DNA of 64,000 nucleotides. Origin: Agelaius tricolor (taxonomy: Eukaryota; Chordata; Aves; Passeriformes; Icteridae). The DNA is taken from positions 11,601,501 through 11,665,500 of the forward strand of contig JALJCS010000022.1 in assembly GCA_023055355.1 (NCBI GenBank), given 5' to 3'. The notes beneath the pieces are model-generated. The model ran no database searches, was not told the DNA's origin, and saw nothing but the letters and a program-made list of their open reading frames with translations. The position numbers and the translations under genes were made by a program. Of this stretch, positions 49,298 through 62,063 are shown piece by piece (within the stretch, counting starts at the first letter, position 1; every line of letters begins with the position of its first letter).

Positions 49298-50420
49298 CTG
49301 CAAAACAAACAGAACTTCAGTGGCTGGGCTGTGCCTGGTCAGCCCTGCAGCACAGGAGCAGATAGATTTCCCCCTGGCCCGGCCCCAGCTGACTGCAGAG
49401 GACAGGGCAGGGATGGCAGAGCTCTGAGTGCACGGATCTGAGCCATGCTGGGAGGCTTTGGCAGCAAGGAGGCTCAGATGAAGCTGCCCACATGACTCAA
49501 GACAGAAGGGAACCCCAGCCCTGATGTTTGCAGGTGGCTCCTTCATCGTGTCCGAGCACAAGAACTCTGGAAAGGAGGATCTGGAGCACTGGGCAGGTCA
49601 GAGACCTTTCCATCCAGGGCAGCTGATCACAGAACACTGTGCTGTGTTAGGGCACAGGAAGCCACCAGCAAACTTGGCTGTGGATTCAGATGCCCAACAA
49701 TTCCCAGCTTGGAAGGTTCAATTCAATGATCTTGAATAGATCTTGAACGTTAATAAATCTATGGAGTTACATTTCCTCATGGAAATGTTGTTGTGATGGG
49801 CATCAAGATCTCCTCAAACTTAGTTACAAGATTAACTGTTTGTCCTGTACCAATTTCCATGGAAAATGATATTTTTTTTTTGGAACGTGCCAGTCTGAAC
49901 ATTCACATCTCAACAGCAGCCACAAAAGTTGGGTGTGCTCTGGAAGCAGCGCTGAATTTTAATCACATTGCCTTTGGTAAAAAGCAAAGGACATGAAGAT
50001 AGATTGATTTTGCTAAAAAGCAATTCCTGGCTGTGAGGATCCCTTGCTGCTCCAAGCTCATAGGTTGCCACAGACAACCTGCTGGATGCTTTATTAGCCC
50101 ACAGGCAAGGGATGGTCTGAGAATTCAAGCAGGTAAATGCCTGTGGTAAGTTGGCTTTTATAGAGTGTTAGGAGACCACAACAGCTGATGAGCTGCTGTT
50201 AAAAATACATTATGCTGCTGATAGAGTTAATAATTTAAGGACCTTCCCCCCCAAAAAGAGGGTTAAGCATTTAATGAATGCTTGCCGAGTAAGAATGAGA
50301 AAAATTAAAGCACACAAAAGTTCATGAAAAAGAAGTTTTGCATGAGTAACTGAAGGGGCCACAAAAAGCACAGAGACAATTAAAAAAAATCTGTTGATCT
50401 GCTCCTTCAATAATTTATAG

Positions 50421-50584
50421 TTTGGGAATTTTTTAATTGCTCACATGACACACAAGTGTCTTAATGCTTATCAATACCAATTTACTTCTCCTCCATCCTT
50501 GCTTTGGGAATTATCTAATTGCTCACATGACATGCAAGTGTCTTAATGCTCATCAATACCAATTTACTTCTCCTCCATCGTTGC
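50421..50584. repeat. 82-bp tandem duplication
   Basis: The segment starting tttgggaattttttaattgc at 50421 repeats from 50503 with about five differences (acacaag/atgcaag, gcttatc/gctcatc). It lies in the ADAM12 intron, about 75 bp past the donor of exon 50749-50660. Confidence 0.93.
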
Positions 50585-50587
50585 TTA

Positions 50588-50809
<222 letters not shown>

Positions 50810-52198
50810 TCAAGAGGCTGCCTATAGCTCTGCCAAGAAAAGCTGGGCATGAAATCATGAATTATGCATGAAATTCGACAACCTGATCCAAACAGCCTTG
50901 TCTGCCCTCGGATTCAACAAGCCCAACAAGTGTAGTAAAACCAGAGGAGCTGCTGAGGAGGGCTGGTTTATTCCTGCTATGGATCTAATCCCAAATATCA
51001 GAAACAACCCGAGCGTGCTGACACCAACCCTGATAGAGCACTGGGGTGTTTTATTGCCACAGGAATCAGTGGAATGATTCCAGTGCCTCCAGAGAGGATC
51101 CAGGAGCTGCTGCAGTTGCTGAGCATCACGACCACAGCTCTGTTTTGTGCTAGCTGCTGGCCAGGCTCCTGTTTGGATGGAGGCTGGGGCTGCCACAGAG
51201 GAAGACAACGACACGATTCCATGTAATCCCTTATCAGAGCACACCAGTAATAGAGCTGTGAGATATGGAATGGCCATGAATTGCAGCCTCACTCACTGAT
51301 ACATCCCCAATTTCACACTTGTGGATTAGATGGTGCCGTGTGTGGGCTCCTGCAAACTTTATTGTCAGTAGAATGAGCTCGTAAGGAGCCTCAGAAAAGA
51401 ATGGATTTGTTTTTCCAAGATAATGCCCACAAGCTGCAAGTTACACCAGCTGAGCTGGAATCTCATCTCTCTCACAGAAATAGGAGCAGATAAAATTGCT
51501 CTTCAGCTGTGTTAAATCTGTTTGACTTAGCAAGGGATCACTGACAATAGAGGGAACACAGGAGGAATGAGTGGGTTAGAGTGATGCTCTCAGTCTCTTG
51601 TTACTTCCCTGGCTTCTGAAAGCTTCCCAACTGACTCACCAGCACAAACCAGAAAGATTCTCAGCATTTCACTGTTTTTTTAGGTATTATCTTCCTGGAT
51701 GTACAAAGCCAACTGTGCTGTGAAGCAGAGGAACAACTTCCTGCTCCTATTTCTGATCACCGGGAAGCAGCAGGCTACAGAAATATTCCTGTGCAGCTGC
51801 TGCATGTCAGGAGCAACATTCCTCTGCACAGAAGCACGTCTTCTAAATTCACCTCAGAAATAATCTGAGATAAGCAGGGTGGAGTGTCAGTCCCATTAAG
51901 GCCATTTTGAAGCAGTCAGCTGCAATACCCCATCCTCTGGCCCCACAGCAGCATTCCACAGGCAGACTGGGATAAAGACACAGCTCTTGGAGTGGTGTTT
52001 CAGCAGCCTCTGAAATTTCCAATTGCTGCCTCACTTATTGCTCATTGTAGGGAATGAGCTTGGTAAATAGTTTTTGTGCCTGGGCTATCAAATTGTCAGG
52101 AATGATTTTAACATAAACAAGTGAAAAAACAAGCAAGGCTCACCAGGTTTTGGGAGGATGGAGACTGCCACCTGGAAGTACTGCTGTGCTGGAGTTTG

Positions 52199-52203
52199 TT
52201 ATA

Positions 52204-52236
<33 letters not shown>

Positions 52237-52237
52237 G
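52199..52237. repeat. ATT microsatellite
   Basis: A run of (ATT)n, about 12 units, inside the 5.25-kb ADAM12 intron. It accounts for the poly-Ile / poly-Asn stretches in open frames on either strand. Confidence 0.97.
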
Positions 52238-53814
52238 ATAACAACGGCAATGATGGGAGGAGGTTTCTCAGTGTGGCTCTCCTGGCTCTTCAGAGGAACC
52301 AGAGCAGCCCAACCCCAGAACAATTCCAGCACCACCTACGAGATGTCAGGCTCTGTCCTGTGGACAGGACACCTGGATTTCCCCCTCTCTTCTCTAAGAA
52401 CAGGACAGACCCCACGGGGTCAGCCCATAACCCCTTGTGTCCCCCTGAGAGCAGCCAGCAGCAGATGTTTAAGGACATTGACACCTTCCCATTCTCCTGC
52501 CTTTCCCTTGGCTCTCCCTTGGCTCCATGGGCATTTTTAGCACCTGTAAGAGTCGGAGTAAAGGAACTCACAGGTAACCAACACAGTCAGGGCAGCAGCT
52601 CCTTCTGCTTCTTTGGAACCTGCCATTTTCTAACTTCATCTGCTCATTTGTTGATCTCTCCTCTCTCACCCTTTCCATTCCCTTCACGATTTTATCAGCT
52701 TATGCTGCATTCCCCTTCATTTTCTTCTTTTCCAGCCAGAGCCCTTTGGAAACTTTGAACCACCTTATTGCTTTTCTCTCAATCTTTTTTCACTCTGCTT
52801 TATCCTCCCTGGGATCAGGGAGGGGTAGGGAAAACCTGCACAAGCAGTTTCAGGCACAGCAGATTTATAGAGGTCTGCTGGTGCTTTGTTTTGTTTTCCT
52901 ATTTCTCTCCTAGTACTTTCTAACAGCCTATTTACCTTTTAGACCACTCCTGAGCACTGGGCTGACATTTTCATGAGACTATTTATTGCAATATGAAGTC
53001 TTGTTCCTCCATGGTCAGAGTCAGCTCAGAGTCCATCATCTTCTTTGTGTTTTTGGAATGTGCATCACTCCTCAGTGAGTCCCATTTCTCATCCTAATGC
53101 CTGCTCCAGCTGCCTCAGAAGGTTTCTCTGCAGTCCTTCACAGCCAGTTTTCATCTCTAGCAGCCTAACTAATATCATCAGCAAATTAAAGACTATTCCT
53201 CCTCCCAGGCTCTTTATGAAAATGCTGAGTTGTGTAGTCCCAGGACACATCTCATGGATGCAGCACAGCAGATCTCCTACCACTGCATGAAATGGGTGAT
53301 TTACACCTGCTTGCATTTCTCATCTTTTAACCCAATTTTTGCCCGTGCACTTTTCTCTCCTTTACAGCTGCTCAATCTCCCAGAGATGCTTTGGTGAAGG
53401 TTTGGCCCAAAGCCTCTCTGAGCCCCTCACAGGCTGCAGTGACAGCCCTGTCCCTTCCCTTTCCATGCACTTGTTGAGCCCTTCAGAGCTCTGTGATGGA
53501 TTTGTAAGACACGATTTTGTAAGACAAGAGTTCCTGGCACAAAAGCTGTGTTGACTCGTCCCTGGCATGTCACAGCTGTTTGGGCACTCACTCCTAATTA
53601 CATTTGGAAGTAATTTGTCTGACTTCTGAGTTAGCAATTTGTAGTTTTCTGTTCTTCCTTGCAGCTGGTTATGAAAGACATATTTTCATCTTTCAAGGAC
53701 TGAAGATTTTTACTTCTCTTTATCCTTTTATCTTTCTATCTATAATTTACATTAACCCTCCTTCCACAGACACTGCAGCACATCAGGCATTTTTGGTCAT
53801 ATAGACAAAAATTG

Positions 53815-54055
53815 TTAGGATCATAAAATCATAGAATGCTTTGGGTTTGAAGAGACCAAAATCACCCAGTGCCAGCCCTGCCATGGCAGGGACACCTCCC
53901 ACTGTCCCAGGGTGCTCCAAACCCCAGTGTCCAGCCTGGCCTTGGGCACTGCCAGGGATCCAGGGGCAGCCCCAGCTGCTCTGGGCACCTGTGCCAGGGC
54001 CTGCCCACCCTCACAGAAGAATTTGATCCTAATATCACTCGTTCTTGGGATGCTG
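53815..54055 (-). mobile_element. CR1 LINE 3' end
   Basis: aggatcataaaatcatagaa tgctttgggtttgaagagac c, including two tail repeats (tcataaaa, tcatagaa), then ccctgccatggcagggacac ctccc and ccagggatccaggggcagcc. Confidence 0.88.
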
Positions 54056-54899
54056 CAACACCATGGGCAGAGCTCAGCTGGTACAAATGAGTGGGCAGGG
54101 CATTAGTAACTAATCACACAGGTTTTCTGGAACCATTCAGATCACAGCAGTAAATCCCAAATAAGTTTAATTGCACCCAAGCTGCATTTCTTTCCAATAT
54201 AACTAAAAAGGCAAAAAAGACAGAAAGAAGAGGCAAATCAAGGCAGTGCTTGCTGACATTAAGTGGCTTTGACTTGAAAAGGTATCACTGACGTTCAGAA
54301 ATGAAAACAAGAAAGATAACAGGGTTACAAAGACATTTGCAAGCTGCTTGCACTCTACTGACTTTAAACATGGAGATAAGGCTGCTTCCTCCAACCCTGC
54401 TATCCTCAAGAGTGAGGAACTGTCAGGAAATCCTCAAGGCTTGGACAAGCCCAATGCACTCCACAGGCAGGATGCAGCAATATCTTGCTGCTTTAACTGC
54501 CCTCATCTCTTTTGTCTGTAGGTCCCTATTCATCACAGGAAACAAATCCCAGATCTGCTGCTGCCTTTAATTCACATAATCAGAGAGAAGTTCAATAAAG
54601 CCAATGAGGAGAGGATGTAAAAGGGATAAGGATGCCAGCTCGGATATTATTTGACCCCAGGTTTTGCCTATCTCCTGCTGATCTCAGGAGTCCTCTGACA
54701 CAGTCACTAAACTAAATGGAACAATCTTGGATGCAGCAGCAATGTGTTTGGGAGGCAGTGAAGACTCTTTCTGTTGGGAGGTAACTGACTAGAGGGAAAG
54801 AAAAATCCTACAGGGAAGGAGGAAAGGTCTTGGACCTAAAAACTGAAGCTGCAATGAAAAATACTTGGCCAATATTAATATTTCTATTTGTATAATTCT

Positions 54900-55090
54900 A
54901 TAGATATGGATAGTGAGGCCCTGGCACAGGGTTCCCAGAGAAACTGTGGCTGCCCCTGGATCCCTGGAAGTGTCCAAGGCCAGGTTGGACAGGGCTTGGA
55001 GCAACCTGGGATAGTGAATAAGTGAAATGGCAGGGGGAAAATGAGATTATCTTTATGGTCCCCAACCCAAAGCATTCTAGGACTGCACAG
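54900..55090 (+). mobile_element. CR1 LINE 3' end
   Basis: gtgaggccctggcacagggt tcccagagaaactgtggctg cccctggatccctggaagtg tccaaggccaggttggacag. Opposite in orientation to the copy at 53.8 kb, making an inverted pair about 0.9 kb apart. Confidence 0.87.
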
Positions 55091-55589
55091 TTTCTGTGGT
55101 TATGTTGACATAAATATAAATAAATACAAATTTAAATACAATTCAAGAATTTTATAAATATAAATATTAACATAAATATATAACTATAACTATAAGAGTG
55201 GCTTCTTATTGATGGAAACAAACCTTCGACTAACTGACGTTTTCTTGAGAAATTCCAGCCAAGTTCTCAAACTTCTTCTGAGTTTAGCAGATTAGCTAAT
55301 GCTGAAAGGAACTTCTAGGACCAGGAGGTCATGGCCAGTCTGCTGGACAAGCCAGAGTTTGCTCTCTAAGGATGAACTGAGCACATTCTTAACCCAAGCC
55401 CTGCCTAAACTTTCCCATCTCGAATGCACTCGAGGCTCCCTGCTCTTCTGAGGCTCTGAGGTTTGAGCTGATGGGACAGAAGCAGAGAAGTGAGAGCTCT
55501 GTCTTACACCAAGCCCACCAAACCAAGCCTCCACTGCCAAAATCCTGCAGGCAGGACATGAGCAGCATTTCCCAGGTGGTGTCCTGTCA

Positions 55590-55990
55590 CTGACACATTT
55601 TCTGAAAAATCCCTTTGCCAGGACTTTTCTCCTGAGAAGCTGAGAGGCCTCAGAAAAGAAATGTACACCATGAGTATCTGATGGCTGTGGAATGTGATCT
55701 GGAGATGGTTCACCAACAGGTACATCTTGGATTGGTTGCATGTGAGTTGTTTTTACTCGATGACCAATTGTGGTCCAGCTGTGTCAAGGCTCTGAGAGTC
55801 ACAGATTTTTATTATTCATTCTTTGCTAGCCTTCTGATGTCTCCTTTCTTCTATTCTTTTAGTATAGTTTTAATATATCATTTTCTTTTAACATAATATA
55901 TATATCATAAAATAATAAAACAGCCTTCTGAAACATGGGAGTCAAGATTCTCATCTCTCCCCTCATCCTGGGGTCCCTCAAAGCCCACCA
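55590..55990 (+). mobile_element. LTR of an avian class II-like endogenous retrovirus
   Basis: The core gacttttctcctgagaagct gagaggcctcag, then a late AATAAA-type signal (aaaataataaaacagcc) followed by ttctgaaacatgggagtcaa and ending near the aaagcccaccaca at 55980-55992, is a pattern I recognise from songbird ERV LTRs. Orientation is plus, antisense to ADAM12. Ends are approximate and no clear target duplication was seen. The right end lies about 10-25 bp from the donor of exon 56179-56002. Confidence 0.7.
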
Positions 55991-56001
55991 CACTCTCTTA
56001 C

Positions 56002-56179
56002 CTCAGGCTCCCCACAGTCACACTCCTCTCCATCCTCCACGTAGCCATTCCCACACTTCTGGCCACCAAAGGACTCCTTGACCTCAGGCAGGTTAAAGAG
56101 ACACATCCCCACTCCTTTCTCCAGGCTGTTTTCCAGGTCCTTCCTGCTGCAGCTGCTGAAGACCATGGGGAATGGATAG
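56002..56179 (-). CDS. ADAM12: ADAM12 exon: end of metalloprotease domain and start of disintegrin domain
   Basis: 178 nt: one base completing a split codon, then 59 codons. It opens with YPFPMVFSSCSRKDLENSLE, the last helix of the metalloprotease domain. It then reads through CLFNLPEV to QKCGNGYVEDGEECDCGEPE, the start of the disintegrin domain, with its characteristic CGNGxVExGEECDCG signature. The acceptor is ...tttttctccag and the donor GAG|GTAAGA. The exon ends in phase 0. The preceding exon, which should carry the zinc-binding HExxHxxGxxH and the Met-turn, was not found up to 64000, so this intron is at least 7.8 kb long. An LTR ends within about 10-25 bp of the donor. Confidence 0.95.
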
Positions 56180-56784
56180 CTGGAGAAAAACCACATGGAG
56201 ACAAAGGGAAGGTTGTTATATCAGATGAAAACCTCACTCTCCTGTCACACTGGTGACATTTCAGCACATCTGTGCCTCAACCAGAAGATTGTGTTCACTT
56301 TTTATCACACAAAATTGAGATACAGCAGTTCACTGTGAAATTGAGCTCAACCCATTAATAATAATAATAATGATAATTTCTGACTATGAGCAAGGGAATT
56401 TTCACTTTTTCACTTCAATTTGTAGCTGCTGTTAAGGATTGGAAGTGTTTACATTTGAAATTCCTTCTCCCTCTTTTGCTTATGGAGTTATAATGCAAAT
56501 GATGATTATGAGCCTAGAGAAATGCTGGGTTTGCAAGTAGTATCCTGCATTTGCAGGACTGCAAAAGATCCTAATCCTTCTTGGAAAATTCAGCCTCAAA
56601 TGGCAAATTCATTCATCTTGCTCTGTAGAATGGCAAACTTCCTGCTCTTTTCAGGAAAAAAAAAAGACTAAAGAAAAAACCCACTGTTACTTGATAAGAG
56701 CCTGCTTCTGCAATTCATCAAAGCTGAGCTTGGGAACTGTATGATTAAAGCAAAGACAGTTTTTATTTTAAATCAGCAGGGCTG

Positions 56785-56912
56785 TAAATAATTTAAAATA
56801 TAATAATGATATTATTATATTTATATTATATTATGGTATATATTATATATAATTATATATAATTATATATTATATTATATTATATTAAATATTTTAATAA
56901 TAATTTTAAATC
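56785..56912. repeat. AT-rich low-complexity block with TATAT runs
   Basis: aatttaaaatataataatgatattattat and tatataattatatataatta types, inside the upstream ADAM12 intron. Confidence 0.85.
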
Positions 56913-57164
56913 AGCAGGCTGAAAATCTTCCTGTTTGGAATTCCCAGTGCTGAGTGCAGGTTGGACCCTGCTGTGCAGACATGTAGCAGCTCCCACTCCT
57001 TTTGCAGAACCCCCAGCCAGTGAGAACAGAACAGTCCAGTGCAGCACAAATGCCAGCAGGTAATTGCTGTTCTTCTCTGGCAGAACTCAATTCCATTTCT
57101 GCTGAGGAATTTGCAGTTTGCCTCATGAGTGAGGGACCAAGTGACACCAGGGCCTGGCTGATGG

Positions 57165-57600
57165 CACGGTGTCCTTGATGCCTTGGGGAGCTGCAGCAGA
57201 GGCCAGAGGGAGTTCAGAGGAATAAAGTGGAGATTTATTGAGGTGCCTCCAAAGGCCACACCCTGGCAGTGCCCAGATGGCTCCAAGATGGAAGCAAGAG
57301 AGCTTGGGCATGAGATCTCACATTTTTATAAGTTTTAGTCCATTTGCATATAGGATTAACTGCCCAATTAACAACTTCAAACAATGAAGTTTCCTCCTCC
57401 TTTCTTGCTTGCCCACCCTCCTCTTTCCATGTTGTTTGTGCTTTGGGCCTGAAGTTTGAGGAGATTGTCCTGGAGTCTCCAGCTAGAGCAGGATTGTTTT
57501 GTCTCCATCACCTGTGCAAAGATCCCAGTAACACTTCATATAAAGCTAAAGCTGCACACCAAAACAGAACAGAAAAACTCCAGCCCAAGGTGTCATCCTG
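57165..57600 (-). mobile_element. ERV LTR-like repeat (family L2)
   Basis: The best-preserved member: minus strand gagacaaaacaatcctgctc tagctgga, then ttaatcctatatgcaaatgg ac, then the TATA-like acttataaaaatgtgagatc, then cctcaataaatctccacttt attcc. The TATA-to-AATAAA spacing is as expected for an LTR. Sense with ADAM12. A CR1 fragment abuts it at 57605. Confidence 0.62.
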
Positions 57601-57604
57601 CTGT

Positions 57605-57850
57605 GACTGCTCTGTGCTGTCATGGAACCAGAGCCAAGGGACAGTTTGGGCTGGAAAAGGACTTGGAGACCATTTGATGCCACCTCCAGGGGCACCTCCC
57701 ACTACCCCAGGGTGCTCCAAGCCCCGTCAGCCTGGCCTTGGACACCTCCTGTGGCTGCTCCATCCACAGCTTCTCTGGGCAACCCCTGCCAGGGCCTCCC
57801 CACCTTGAAGGAAACAATTTCCCCAAATATCTCGTGTCCACCTTGAGTTA
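57605..57850 (-). mobile_element. CR1 LINE 3' fragment
   Basis: gacagtttgggctggaaaag gacttggagaccatttgatg cc ... ggcacctcccactaccccag ggtgctccaagccccgtcag. Adjoins an LTR-like repeat. Confidence 0.84.
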
Positions 57851-60800
57851 AACTGAACCTGTGTCACAAACATGGTGTAAAACAGCTTCTCCCCTCAGCC
57901 TGATACCTTTGTCCAGCAGAAACTCAACATTTCAGCAGCTCAGGAGCCAACCTGGCAACTCCACTTTACTCACTGAGTGCTTTGTGTCACCCACGTGTCA
58001 TTAGGATTGTTATCTCTGCAGACAAACAAGATAACAGACAGAAATTCTGCACTGCTGAACTTCAGCCTTCCATTAATCTCCTGGTGTTTCTGATATCCTC
58101 AGATGAAAAGCTTGTTTTGGGAATGATGATGCCCCTAGGTCTTAGAAAGGGATAATTTCTATTAAAAAGAAAGAAATGTTTGGCAACTACAAATGCAATA
58201 GAGCTTCCTATGCTGACATAAGGAAGTTAATTAGGATCTTCTAGGAGGTTATGGATACATTACAGAACAGAATATATTTTTTGCCTAGTTAGAATTACCT
58301 CTTTTACAGTTTCTTTTGCAATAAAACAGCCAGCTCATTGGAAAAGAACATAAACATGAGTCTGAAGAAGAAAATAATTTTCCAATATCACTATAGGGCT
58401 TGTCAAGTTAAACTAAACAGTTTTGAGTTTCACTGACATATGACTTCAGAAAGCTAATAGGCATCTCCATGTAATAAGCTGATTGCTGGAAAATATCAAT
58501 GTTTCAGCAAAATGACAGAGTCTAAGATAAATAAAGAAATTTCAGAATAGCAGGAGGTAGGAGCCAGGCTGCTAGCTGGGCCCCAAGGGAGGACAGGGAA
58601 GGTACTTGGAGTAATGGAACAGAAAATAAAGGCTCTTAGAAAACTACTGACCATTTTATATTGAGCAATTGGAGATGTTCTCAACAGGGCACCACAAACT
58701 TCTGCCCTACCCTGAGTGTGACTGGGAAGAAACCTCACAAAATTCTGTGTACGTACTGTGAACAAGCAGATGGGTGCATAAAAACCAAAGAAACCAAAGA
58801 AACCCAGATACACCTGACTGATAAACCCTGATGAGGGCTTGATCAGACAGGGCCCTCATATCAAAGTGTGAGTAAATGAACACTGCATCATCCAGGCAAG
58901 GTCCTGCTCTTCAGTGGCACAGCTTTGATATCCAAAGTGAGATAAGGGTGAGACAAGGAGACACCTCTTGGGGAATGAAATCCACTCAGGAGCACAATTA
59001 ATGCAGATTTCCATGTGACACCTCTCAGCCACACACAGGTCATGAGGACAGCTCCCCAGGCAAAACTGTCACTGTTCCAGGGCAGTTCCTTGGCACCCCT
59101 GGATTCCCAGGATCATTGGCATGGATGTGTCTGTCCACCAGCAGGAGGGCAGAGTCCTCTCTCTGTGCCAGAGGTGGAATTGTGTCATTGCTGATGAATG
59201 GGCTTTATGTTTCCCCCCCCCACAAAGGAAATTCAAGCTGTTTCCTATTTTGAACCCAGAGATCCATTCATCTCCTGGCTTTTCCTGCTCCTGACACTGA
59301 TTTCCTCAGCTGACATCAGTGCAGCACATGGCACATGATGACATTTCCTGAAACGCTTCTTTACCAAGTAATCCCCGAATAAAGCAGTAAAAACCCAGAA
59401 ATAAACCCAGCTGGTGGAAACAGAGAAACTTCAGGGTAACCACACCATGCAGAAGAAGGTTCCACATCAATTGGTGCCAATTGGTATTTCATTGGAAACT
59501 TGATTGATCTTTAATGTGATACTCTGATACCCAACCAGTCTTCTTTTCTTGACCAATAAAGTTCCATGTAACGGCCACAGCACTTGATTGTTGTGATTTT
59601 TAGGCTGTATTTTGTCTGTCTTTGCAATTTCAGAGCTGTTTCATCAGAAGAATGAAATGCCTGGCAGATGGGATGGGAAGGGAAGTCACAGATATCAGAT
59701 GTCAGCAGTGCTCAAACCAATGTCTGGGTGGATCTGGAGCTTGTGAAAAATGCTGCAGGGATGGGGATGTGAAAAGAATTCATCCTCTGAACAAATACAG
59801 GAGCTTCCTCCCACTGCCCTGTAAAGAGGCTTCTGATCTCACCTGGAAGGAGCTGCCTTAGGATGGCAGAAGGAAATGGGGTCTCCAGTGAAGTCAGCCC
59901 TTGACCTGTCTCCAAGATTTCAGTGATACCTAAACAGGGACCTTTGTGCTTCCTGTGGTAGCTCAGACACTTGCTCTGTTGGAAAACCAGCTCATAAATG
60001 CCATGGAGAACATTCCAGAGGTGAAAAATTCATCAGCAGTCTTTATGCTCCATTCATCTCCACTCAAGACATTTTCTGTTACAGATCCTTATTTCTTTTT
60101 ACAGTTGGAAAGAGAAAGGACACCTCAGTCCAGCCTCACTCTTATTCCAAAATGCTGTGTCCCATGCATTTTTTACACTGTCTGAATCTGGAGATTTAAT
60201 ACACAATGGATCATTTTGTCAAACTGTTCTGGCTGTGGATACAATGCAACAGAACTCAAATTGTTCCCAGCACTACCATCAGTCTCCTCAGTGGCTTTGC
60301 AGCAAGGAAAATCACTTCAGTCTTTCTGCCCCTCTTGAATCCACAGCATTCCTTGGTGTCTCCTTGGTGCTTTAAAGATGTGTTTAATCCCCAGCAACAA
60401 ATATCCCAGTTTCCAACAAAAATAGCTCTGCCTGCTCCTGCAAATAAGACCTTCACAGTTGTCAGAGGATCCCTGGTAATCGATTCCTTGGGAAACAGAG
60501 CCTGGGCTTGTCCCATTCATTTATATTTCAAGCACTGCAGCCCTCCAAATGCCAGGTTCCTTTAGGCAGTTCTGCAATTTAGCCTGTATTAGATGGCTCC
60601 TTCCATTAACTAAGTGAAGTGGCATCAGCACTCTGTCAAGTCCCATTTAAGAAGAGAGGATTCTTTGTACCAGCACCTCGTCGCCCAGCACAGGCTTCTT
60701 TTCTTTTCCTTTTTTTTTTTTTTTATGAAATATAAAAGCTCATCTCCGTCATCTCCATTCCAGAGGAATTCCCCTTCCTCAGGGGCTGAATGACAGGAGA

Positions 60801-60929
60801 GTACAAGCACAGGAACTGAGCCACTGCCCCAGAAAATTACAGGCTGAGGAGATGAGACAGGCAGAGCACTGAGGAGAGAGGCAGTGGCTGCTGATCCGTG
60901 CAGGTCACAGCAGATCTGTGATCACTGCC

Positions 60930-61600
60930 CAGGCTGCTGGGATATTCCTACTGCTGTCCTTCCTCCTGCTCAGGCTGCTGGGATGTTCCCATCCCTGTCC
61001 TTCCACTGCTCAGGCTGCTGGGATATTCCTACTGCTGTCCTTCCTCCTGCTCAGGCTGCTGGGATATTCCCATCCCTGTCCTTCCACTGCTCAGGCTGCT
61101 GGGATGTTCCCATTCCTGTCCTTCCACTGCTCAGGCTGCTGGGATATTCCCATTCCCACCCTCCCCACTGCTCAGGCTGCTGGGATATTCCTACTGCTGT
61201 CCTTCCACTGCTCAGGCTGCTGGGATGTTCCCATTCCTGTCCTTCCACTGCTCAGGCTGCTGGGATGTTCCCATTCCTGTCCTTCCACTGCTCAGGCTGC
61301 TGGGATGTTCCCATTCCTGTCCTCCCCAGGCTGCTGGATGTTCCCATTCCTGTCTTTCCCCCTGCTCAGGCTGCTGGGATGTTCCCATTCCCACCCTTCC
61401 CACTGTCCAGGCTGGGATGTTCCCATTGCTGTCCTTCCCCCTTCTCAGGCTGGGATGTTCCCATTCCTGTCCTTCCCCTTGCTCAGGCTGGGATGTTCCC
61501 ATTCCTGTCTTTCCCCTTGCTCAGGCTGTTGGGATGTTCCCATTCCTGTCCTTCCCCCTGCTCAGGCTGGGATGTTCCCATTCCTCCCTCCCCACTGCTC
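60930..61600. repeat. GC-rich minisatellite, about 40-bp unit, about 17 copies
   Basis: Units of the form TTCCACTGCTCAGGCTGCTG GGATGTTCCCATTCCTGTCC, with shorter units (about 36 bp) lacking the second ctg near the right end and variants ggatattcctactgctgtcc. The long plus- and minus-strand open frames here (up to 297 codons) are repeat effects: all frames lack stops and no single reading is favoured. Confidence 0.96.
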
Positions 61601-62016
61601 CATCTGGAATATGCCTGGAGGAGCACTGCCTTGGGCTGCAGGAGACCCAAACCCCTCCAGCTGCATTGCAGCAGCACCTCAGGAAAGGTGGAACTCCTTT
61701 GATTCCTCCAAATCCTGTCTGTCCACACCTCAGAACCTTGGGCCCACCTCCCCTGAGCTCCTGCACCATAAAACACCGCAGATTTGTGTTTCCCAAGCAC
61801 TCAAGGGGTAACACAATAATTCTGGGAATTCTCTATCCATTGCACAGCAGGATAAACTACAGGCTCACCGTATCCTAGAATCATTTTGATTATTATGATT
61901 ATCACTAGCCAATCTCACTTTCTATTTCTTATTCAAGAGCTACAGGATTTTTCTGAAGGAACTGCATTGTTCTGTCCCAAATGTTGGTGTACACACCCAG
62001 ACAGACACTATATGTA

Positions 62017-62063
62017 TATACACATCTATTTATAGGGTTCAACACATCTATTTATAGGGTTCA
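62017..62063. repeat. About 23-bp tandem duplication
   Basis: Two copies of cacatctatttatagggttc a in direct succession, in the upstream ADAM12 intron. Confidence 0.88.

Noticed and set aside
52150..52758. 202-codon plus-strand frame with a poly-Ile stretch
   Set aside because: The Ile run is the ATT microsatellite; no domain, and it is antisense within an ADAM12 intron.
59622..59861. Cys-rich plus-strand frame after a pyrimidine-rich AG as a new exon
   Set aside because: No recognisable domain and no clear downstream donor; it is antisense inside the upstream ADAM12 intron.
60884..61878. 272-, 297- and 217-codon plus-strand open frames
   Set aside because: All three frames are open through the 40-bp array at once, as expected of a stop-free repeat rather than a protein.
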